NCBI RefSeq assembly: GCF_900109755.1
Contig: NZ_FOAR01000003.1
Location: 158,604 to 222,603, forward strand
Direction: 5' to 3'
Length of the DNA: 64,000 nt
Source: Pseudomonas agarici
GTDB taxonomy: Bacteria > Pseudomonadota > Gammaproteobacteria > Pseudomonadales > Pseudomonadaceae
The notes under the pieces: generated by a model
What the model was told of the DNA's origin: nothing
Databases searched by the model: none
What the model saw: the letters and a program-made list of their open reading frames with translations, nothing else
Part shown: positions 58,612 to 64,000 of the stretch, one piece after another
Position numbering within the stretch: position 1 is the first letter of the stretch
Layout: each line of letters opens with the position of its first letter
Translations under genes and position numbers: made by a program

Positions 58612-59254
58612 AATTGCTTCTCAAGTCCTGAAACTTATAACGTCGCCTTGTCGCCCGGTTAATTGCGATACTGGTCAGCTACCTGGCGGAATATCCACCG
58701 GTACAGCCTCCCCATGAAATGAGATCGTTGTCCCGACTTGCGGCGAACCGCCGATACATGACACTGCCCTCAATATAGAGCAGGCCCTGCATTTTCAATT
58801 AGTACTGCCCGCGCAAAACTTGCTGGGTTAAATTTTCGCCAAAAAACAGGCAGCATCCCGCCAAGTCCTCAAGTTACAGTTCATAACTCCTACGCAACAA
58901 AACTCACACACAAAGTTGACGGGCCATCCCTACTTCGCGATAGTATTATTCAAACCGGTCGTTATACTCCGCATATGACATTCGAACCGTCTGGTTCTGT
59001 CGTGGTGTCGAGAGCCTTGCTCTCCAGCCCGAGACCAATGTTGAACGTGGATGGCTGCGTTTTGTGGAACCGGGAAACGCTTATCATGACGGTGCTTTCC
59101 CTGTCGATCTCGCTCTGGTGCATGGCGCTGCTGTTCTGCCGAAACGTTGTCCAGAGCCAACGACTATAAACCGTTCCGATACGTCACCGGAGTTCGTGGA
59201 ACTGCCGTATTACGTATCGCCGGGAAACCTTATCAACTCAAATTAGGTAACACA
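58612..59254. other. Long intergenic region upstream of a small conserved gene
   Basis: About 640 bases with low GC in its first half and no convincing gene. Possible short frames at 58975-59169 and 59064-59246 overlap in different frames and have no recognisable family. CCGGGAAAC followed by TTATCA occurs near 59071-59088 and again near 59219-59237, a short imperfect repeat. A -10-like TTATACT lies at about 58960, so a promoter or untranslated RNA starting here is possible. Confidence 0.4.
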
Positions 59255-59455
59255 GTGACAAAAGACGAACTGCGCGCGGAACTTGAGCGCCAGGAGCAAC
59301 GTTACAAGGATGTTTACGGCGGGGAAATTACCACCTACGCTGCACAACCCGAACCAGAACGCAAACCCTGGCGCAAACGAGCCAGCCTCCTGGATCTGGC
59401 ATTTACCCAGGAACTGCAAAAAATGGAAAAGGAACTCAAAGTCGAAGAGCCTTAA
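59255..59455 (+). CDS. Small conserved charged protein, function unknown
   Basis: Predicted 66-residue protein from GTG 59255, starting [20 protein letters not shown]. The first 20 residues and the C-terminal [12 protein letters not shown] are helical and highly charged, with a proline-rich PEPERKPW linker between. No signal peptide or membrane segment is seen. I recall similar short proteins in other pseudomonads but know no role. The frame is open upstream to 59147, but the SD (AGGTAA) and composition favour the GTG. Confidence 0.65.
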   Translation: MTKDELRAELERQEQRYKDVYGGEITTYAAQPEPERKPWRKRASLLDLAFTQELQKMEKELKVEEP

Positions 59456-59842
59456 GCACTGCGGTTTTGAACCTTGTGAGGCTTGCCCTTTGCAACTGGT
59501 CTCGCTTATCCGGGTTAAGTCAGGCTTATGGACGGCAGCAGCTTGCGCTACCCGCGCCGCCCCCGGCTTCGAACGCCCCATCGGGTTGGATGATGCCCCG
59601 GCAGGCCCTCACGCAGAAATTTCACACAATGGTTTCGGCCTTTCATTTCCTCGTCGAAGCCTGATACTCATTGGATATCCTCAATGAAATCATACAGTTG
59701 ATAAACACACAAAAAAATTGAGGTTTAACGCCTTCCTACTTTTTTTTTCATTGAAGAATGTTACCGGTGAGCAGCTAGTGCATCGATTAACGGGCTTTTC
59801 TGGCATAATCGCGCCCCCTTATGACCGGGTCAGAAAACCTTC
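59456..59842. other. Intergenic region upstream of the phosphate transporter
   Basis: About 390 bases with no supported gene. The second half is AT-rich (runs of A and T around 59712-59755), and the transporter promoter is probably in the last 100 bases. A -10-like CATAAT lies near 59804-59809. No Pho box is evident. Confidence 0.4.
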
Positions 59843-61318
59843 ATGATTGATTTATTCAGCGGACTGGATGCTTGGGTTCTTTTGAGCCTGTTGCTTGCCC
59901 TCGCCTTTGTCCTCAGCTTCGAGTTCATCAACGGCTTTCATGACACCGCTAACGCGGTTGCCACAGTGATTTACACCAAAGCCATGCCGCCGCATCTCGC
60001 GGTGTTCTCTTCCGGTGTATTCAACTTCTTCGGCGTCTTGCTCGGCGGTGTCGGTGTCGCCTATGCCATCGTGCATCTGCTGCCGGTGGAACTGCTGATC
60101 AACGTCAATACAGGCCACGGCCTGGCGATGGTGTTCTCGCTACTGGCCGCTGCCATTACCTGGAACCTGGGTACCTGGTACTTCGGCATCCCGGCGTCGA
60201 GCTCCCATACCCTGATCGGCTCGATCTTAGGTGTCGGCCTGGCCAACGCCCTGCTCAACGATATTCCGCTGGCTGACGGGGTCAACTGGCAGAAGGCAAT
60301 CGATATCGGGGCCTCGCTGGTCTTCTCGCCGCTGGCCGGCATGCTGGTCGCCGGCCTGGTACTGATAGGCCTGAAGTGGTGGCGCCCGTTGTCGAAAATG
60401 CATAAAACCCCGGAACAGCGCCGCAAGATCGACGACAAAAAGCATCCGCCCTTCTGGAATCGCCTGGTGCTGGTGGTTTCCGCCATGGCCGTGAGCTTCG
60501 TGCACGGTTCCAACGATGGCCAGAAAGGTATCGGGCTGATCATGCTCGTGCTGATCGGTATCGTACCGGCACAGTTCGTCCTCGACCTGAGCACCACGAC
60601 CTACCAGATCGAGCGTACCCGTGACGCGACATTGCACTTGAGCCAGTTCTATCAGCGCAACAACGCGACCCTGAGCGAGTTCCTGGCCCTGGGCAAAAGC
60701 GTGCAGAATGACCTACCGGGCAAGTTCCGTTGCAACCCGCAGCAGACCGAACCGACGATTGCCGCCCTGCTGAACAATCTCAAGGGTGTGACCGACTACC
60801 ATTCGCTGTCGCCGGAAACGCGCATCGAAGTCCGTCGTTACCTGCTTTGCCTGGATGACACCGCGAAAAAAGTCGGCAAGCTGCCTGGCCTGGATAAGCG
60901 TGAGAAGGCGGATCTGGAGAAACTGCGCAAAGACCTGACCACCACCACCGAATACGCGCCGTTCTGGGTGATTCTGGCGGTAGCCCTGGCCCTCGGCCTG
61001 GGCACGATGGTCGGCTGGAAGCGGGTGGTGCTGACCATTGGCGAGAAGATCGGCAAGCAGGGCATGACCTATGCCCAAGGCATGTCGGCACAGATCACCA
61101 CCGCTTGCATGATCGGCCTGGCGAATATTTTCGCCTTGCCGGTCTCGACCACTCACGTGTTGTCGTCGGGTGTCGCGGGTACTATGGTGGCGAACAAGAG
61201 CGGACTGCAAAGCAGCACGATCAAGACCATCCTGCTGGCCTGGGTGCTGACCTTACCGGCGACCGTAGGGCTGTCCGCCGGATTGTTCTGGCTCGCCTCG
61301 AAGCTGCTCGGCAGCTGA
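59843..61318 (+). CDS. pit: Inorganic phosphate transporter (Pit family)
   Basis: Inner-membrane phosphate:H+ symporter of 491 residues, with about ten helices and a large central cytosolic loop (about 185-370). The Pit/PHO-4 signatures are present twice: FINGFHDTANAVATVIYTKA near the N-terminus and FVHGSNDGQKGIGLIM in the second half, with a VSTTHVLSSGVAGTMVA segment near the end. Low-affinity uptake of metal phosphate is the usual role. A terminator follows at 61335-61370. Confidence 0.94.
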   Translation: MIDLFSGLDAWVLLSLLLALAFVLSFEFINGFHDTANAVATVIYTKAMPPHLAVFSSGVFNFFGVLLGGVGVAYAIVHLLPVELLINVNTGHGLAMVFSLLAAAITWNLGTWYFGIPASSSHTLIGSILGVGLANALLNDIPLADGVNWQKAIDIGASLVFSPLAGMLVAGLVLIGLKWWRPLSKMHKTPEQRRKIDDKKHPPFWNRLVLVVSAMAVSFVHGSNDGQKGIGLIMLVLIGIVPAQFVLDLSTTTYQIERTRDATLHLSQFYQRNNATLSEFLALGKSVQNDLPGKFRCNPQQTEPTIAALLNNLKGVTDYHSLSPETRIEVRRYLLCLDDTAKKVGKLPGLDKREKADLEKLRKDLTTTTEYAPFWVILAVALALGLGTMVGWKRVVLTIGEKIGKQGMTYAQGMSAQITTACMIGLANIFALPVSTTHVLSSGVAGTMVANKSGLQSSTIKTILLAWVLTLPATVGLSAGLFWLASKLLGS

Positions 61319-61334
61319 GTCGTTTTCAGTGACA

Positions 61335-61370
61335 CAAAAAAGGTGTGATCTTTGGATTGCACCTTTTTTA
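61335..61370 (+). terminator. Intrinsic terminator of the Pit gene
   Basis: Stem GGTGTGATC / GATTGCACC (two wobble pairs) with a TTTG loop, flanked by an A-run on the left and six T on the right, about 20-50 bases after the stop codon. Confidence 0.8.
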
Positions 61371-61480
61371 TGGCTTCCAGTTCCAGACTACACCGGCCAG
61401 AACAAGGCCAACATTCACCAGCTCAACGACTACCCTCCAGACATCTGTTTCTAACAATCAGAAACGATAAGGTAAAAAAA

Positions 61481-61497
61481 AGGCGACCGAAGTCGCC
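61481..61497 (-). terminator. Intrinsic terminator of the 38-codon gene
   Basis: On the minus strand GGCGAC-TTCG-GTCGCC followed by a run of T (eight A on the plus strand at 61474-61481). The TTCG tetraloop hairpin is a classic strong terminator and lies about 35 bases after the stop of the small membrane-protein gene. Confidence 0.85.
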
Positions 61498-61531
61498 CAA
61501 AATGCCTTGCGTGCTCGTCCCCTGGAAAAAC

Positions 61532-61648
61532 CTAGGGCGCTTTGCGCTTATGTGAGTCTTTCCAGATAAAAAAACCGAACCCTGCGAGGAACATCACCAT
61601 GAGGCTCACCGTCAGTACCCCGGCAATGACCACGTTATCGAAAAACAT
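61532..61648 (-). CDS. 38-residue single-pass membrane protein
   Basis: Very short gene, starting MFFDNVVIAGVLTVSL and ending FIWKDSHKRKAP. Most of residues 6-29 form one hydrophobic helix, followed by a basic tail, so it is expected as an inner-membrane peptide with its C-terminus in the cytosol. GGAGG lies 6 bases before ATG 61648 and an intrinsic terminator with a TTCG loop follows, so this looks like a complete independent gene. I recall similar short proteins in other pseudomonads but know no function. Confidence 0.75.
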   Translation of the reverse strand: MFFDNVVIAGVLTVSLMVMFLAGFGFFIWKDSHKRKAP

Positions 61649-61791
61649 GACTGACCTCCCGCCTTTATGCTGTTGCGCTAGGGCTAAGTTAGCCAAACCG
61701 GCACGGAAGAAAATTGACCGAAGTCAATGCCGCCCGGAATCGGGCGGGGGGAAACAAATTAACTGACGTGCATCAAGTTTCAGCACGACTA

Positions 61792-61953
61792 TCAGCGTTT
61801 TTTCGGCTTGTTCTTCGGTTTTTTCTTGGCCTTGCCCAAAGGCAGCGCCTGCTCGAACGCCTGGCGAACTTCATTCAGGCGCTTCTCGTTGAGATCATGG
61901 ACACGTTTGGTCCGCTCGGTATTCAGGTCGATCAGCTTGTCGTCTTGGCTCAT
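61792..61953 (-). CDS. 53-residue basic protein of unknown function
   Basis: Short gene starting MSQDDKLIDLNTERTKRVHD. The first 38 residues look helical and charged (LNEKRLNEVRQAFEQALPLG), and the last 13 are a lysine-rich tail (KKKPKNKPKKR) that could contact nucleic acid or the ribosome. No signal peptide is seen. It lies between the 38-codon membrane-protein gene and the gene at 62212, all on the minus strand. Function unknown. Confidence 0.7.
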   Translation of the reverse strand: MSQDDKLIDLNTERTKRVHDLNEKRLNEVRQAFEQALPLGKAKKKPKNKPKKR

Positions 61954-62211
61954 GATCACTGCATCGCTATCTGTCGAATTCAGCCGAAGCCATTCACTTC
62001 GACTCGCCTAATCACCTAATAATGAAGGCAAGCGCCTGCGCTGACCAGTCGTGAAACCCGCTCATTGCCGATTAAAATGTGTCCGCACGGGCCAATCGCC
62101 GCGTCCGAATGGCTGCCGAGGATCGTAGATATAGGACCTTCCTGCGCTGATGATCTGGGAGGAGATCGGCCTGCCGCCACAGCTCCTACGTCAATTGCCC
62201 GCGAAAGGATT

Positions 62212-62553
62212 TCAGACCTCGACATCGACCAACAGGCCCTGACGCGGCTGTTCTTCCATCAGCGCCACCACCGGCACAGTATGATCGGTGTTCAATTCGT
62301 CGCCCGGCACCGCCAGGTGACGCTCAGGATCATCGTCGGCCTCGCGCCGGCGCTGCTGCCGTTCCTGCTGGCGCCGCTGCTCTTCACGCAGCAGCCATGC
62401 GGCCTCTTCAGGGTCGCGCTTTTGCAAGTCGATGGTACTTTCGCGGGAGCTTTCCTGAACCGGCACCACGGGCGGGATATCCGGTCGCGGCCGGATAGGG
62501 TCCTGCTGGGAAGTCACCGGCAGGACGCTCAAGGGTAGCAGCGGTGGCAGCAT
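62212..62553 (-). CDS. Conserved Pseudomonas protein, proline- and glutamine-rich
   Basis: Protein of 113 residues starting MLPPLLPLSVLPVT, with a low-complexity, probably disordered composition: proline-rich N-terminus, a charged LREEQRRQQERQQRRREADD helix in the middle, and a conserved C-terminal VALMEEQPRQGLLVDVEV. Homologues are sometimes wrongly labelled aspartate-semialdehyde dehydrogenase; nothing here supports that. GGAG is 9 bases before ATG 62553. It is divergent from rapA. Confidence 0.75.
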   Translation of the reverse strand: MLPPLLPLSVLPVTSQQDPIRPRPDIPPVVPVQESSRESTIDLQKRDPEEAAWLLREEQRRQQERQQRRREADDDPERHLAVPGDELNTDHTVPVVALMEEQPRQGLLVDVEV

Positions 62554-62810
62554 GGTTTTTCTCTCCTGTCGGCAGGCTGTCGGCCGCGAGATCGGCGACT
62601 TGAGCCGTCGGTCGCGAAACTGTGACCTGAGTATCGTTCAAGGGCGCCATGCGTCCCGACGAACGTCATCGTGGCGACTGTGAGTCTTGTGCTGTGCGGT
62701 TTCTCAACAGGGGCCCCATTCGTTGATTGACCACAGATCAATGAGCCTTTGGCCTGAAAGCGTCGATTCCGTTAAGATACTGGGCTTTTTCAAGGCGGGA
62801 GTCAGGCAGC

Positions 62811-64000
62811 ATGGCGCAGCACTATCAACCGGGGCAACGCTGGATCAGTGACAGCGAAGCCGAGCTGGGTTTGGGCACCGTTCTGGCACAGGACGGCCGC
62901 TTGTTGACCGTGCTCTATCCGGCCACTGGCGACACTCGCCAGTACGCGCTGAGGAATGCGCCTCTCACCCGTGTGCGTTTCTCGCCCGGTGACACCATTA
63001 CCCACTTCGAAGGCTGGAAGATGACCGTGCGTGAAGTCGACGATGTCGACGGACTGCTGGTCTACCACGGCCTCAACGCGCAGAACGAAGTCGTCACGCT
63101 GCCGGAAACCCAGTTGTCGAACTTCATCCAGTTCCGCCTGCCCAGCGACCGCCTGTTCGCCGGGCAGATCGACCCATTGGCGTGGTTCTCCCTGCGCTAC
63201 CACACCCTGGAACACACCAGCCGCCAGTTGCAGTCTTCGCTCTGGGGCCTGGGCGGTGTCCGTGCGCAACCCATCGCGCACCAGTTACACATCGCCCGGG
63301 AAGTCGCCGACCGCATCGCGCCCCGAGTCCTGCTGGCGGACGAGGTCGGCCTGGGCAAGACCATCGAGGCCGGCCTGGTGATCCATCGTCAGTTGCTCAG
63401 CGGTCGCGCCAGCCGCGTACTGATCCTGGTACCGGAGAATCTCCAGCACCAGTGGCTGGTGGAAATGCGTCGGCGCTTCAACCTGCAGGTCGCACTGTTC
63501 GATGCCGAGCGCTTTATCGAAAGCGATGCCAGCAATCCGTTCGAAGACACCCAACTAGCCCTGGTCGCCCTAGAGTGGCTGGTCGAAGACGAGAAGGCCC
63601 AGGATGCGCTGTTCGCCGCCGGCTGGGATCTACTGGTGGTCGACGAGGCCCACCATCTGGTCTGGCATGAAGAGCGGGCAAGCCCGGAATACGTCCTGGT
63701 CGAACAGTTGGCCGAGACCATTCCCGGCGTCCTGTTGCTGACCGCCACCCCCGAGCAACTGGGCCAGGACAGCCACTTCGCCCGTCTGCGCCTGCTCGAC
63801 CCGAATCGTTTCCACGACCTGGCGACCTTCCGCGCCGAAAGCGAAAACTATCGCCCAGTGGCCGAAGCGGTGCAGGAACTGCTGGATCAAGGTCGCCTGT
63901 CTCCCGCCGCGCACAAGACCATTCAAGGTTTCCTCGGTGACGAAGGCGAAGCGCTGCTCACCGCCGTCAACGCCGGCGATAGCGAAGCCAGCGCCCGTTT
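62811..64000 (+). CDS. rapA: RNA polymerase-associated ATPase RapA (HepA), 3' truncated
   Basis: Swi2/Snf2-family ATPase that binds RNA polymerase and helps it recycle after termination. The first 396 residues are in the window; the full protein is about 950. It starts [20 protein letters not shown] with the Tudor-like N-terminal domains. The helicase motifs are [13 protein letters not shown] (Walker A, near residue 180), VVDEAHH (motif II) and [11 protein letters not shown] (motif III). ATG 62811 is preceded by GGGAG at 9 bases. It runs off the right edge of the window. Confidence 0.96.
   Translation, partial: MAQHYQPGQRWISDSEAELGLGTVLAQDGRLLTVLYPATGDTRQYALRNAPLTRVRFSPGDTITHFEGWKMTVREVDDVDGLLVYHGLNAQNEVVTLPETQLSNFIQFRLPSDRLFAGQIDPLAWFSLRYHTLEHTSRQLQSSLWGLGGVRAQPIAHQLHIAREVADRIAPRVLLADEVGLGKTIEAGLVIHRQLLSGRASRVLILVPENLQHQWLVEMRRRFNLQVALFDAERFIESDASNPFEDTQLALVALEWLVEDEKAQDALFAAGWDLLVVDEAHHLVWHEERASPEYVLVEQLAETIPGVLLLTATPEQLGQDSHFARLRLLDPNRFHDLATFRAESENYRPVAEAVQELLDQGRLSPAAHKTIQGFLGDEGEALLTAVNAGDSEASAR

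Noticed and set aside
59064..59246. Short frames at 58975-59169 and 59064-59246
   Set aside because: They overlap each other in different frames, lack good ribosome binding sites and show no family features, so neither could be supported as a gene.

Overview
The window is chromosomal DNA from a Pseudomonas, most likely of the P. fluorescens species complex. The evidence is GC-rich coding sequence, the order relA-rlmD-cysM-gacS, a PhaG-type acyltransferase, a TtgABC/EmhABC (MexAB-OprM class) efflux operon with a TtgR-like operator, olsBA, xenB, and ben, cat and pca aromatic catabolism genes. I see no prophage, insertion sequence, CRISPR array or rRNA operon. One tRNA gene, tRNA-Gly(CCC), is present. 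purM is cut at the left edge and rapA at the right edge.

Layout. 1-9.2 kb: core metabolism and the stringent response (purMN, a DUF3108 protein, a DUF2058 protein, mazG, relA, rlmD, cysM). 9.4-20.9 kb: the GacS hybrid kinase, a decayed ldhA fragment, small conserved proteins of unknown role, a TlpA-like lipoprotein, ArsC-like and WrbA-like proteins, a LysR regulator, a DHA2 exporter, rsuA and phaG. 21.2-29.8 kb: tRNA-Gly, then benDCBA, benR, catA, catC and catB on the minus strand, with catR divergent. 29.9-37.7 kb: a PAS-GAF-GGDEF protein, a LysE exporter, an envelope group (ClsB-like enzyme, YceI, a Cys-rich membrane protein, a serine hydrolase), ornithine-lipid synthesis (olsBA) and acpH. 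37.7-43 kb: an ArsR regulator, MFS exporter and xenB unit, a secreted protein of unknown function and a DMT exporter. 42.5-49.3 kb: ttgR and ttgABC. 49.4-58.5 kb: a deacetylase lipoprotein and the pca cluster pcaR, pcaIJF, pcaT, pcaBDC. 59.2-64 kb: a Pit phosphate transporter, several small proteins and rapA.

How the genes work together. The ben, cat and pca genes encode a continuous route from benzoate to succinyl-CoA plus acetyl-CoA: BenABC and BenD give catechol, CatA, CatB and CatC give the enol-lactone, PcaD hydrolyses it, and PcaIJ and PcaF finish. No dedicated benzoate transporter and no pcaGH are present in the window. Each regulatory layer has a recognisable DNA site: tandem BenR/XylS-type half-sites 21 bp apart upstream of benA, a CatR-type ATAC-N7-GTAT palindrome between catB and catR, and PcaR-like palindromes upstream of pcaI and pcaR.

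The most notable points are an ldhA relic fused directly behind the gacS stop codon, the BenR operator that contains the benR stop codon, nested dyads in front of the ArsR-MFS-XenB unit, and two very short conserved-looking genes (38 and 53 codons). I did not find a clearly new multi-gene system. The least explained loci are the zinc-ribbon/META-lipoprotein pair and the Cys-rich protein in the envelope operon.
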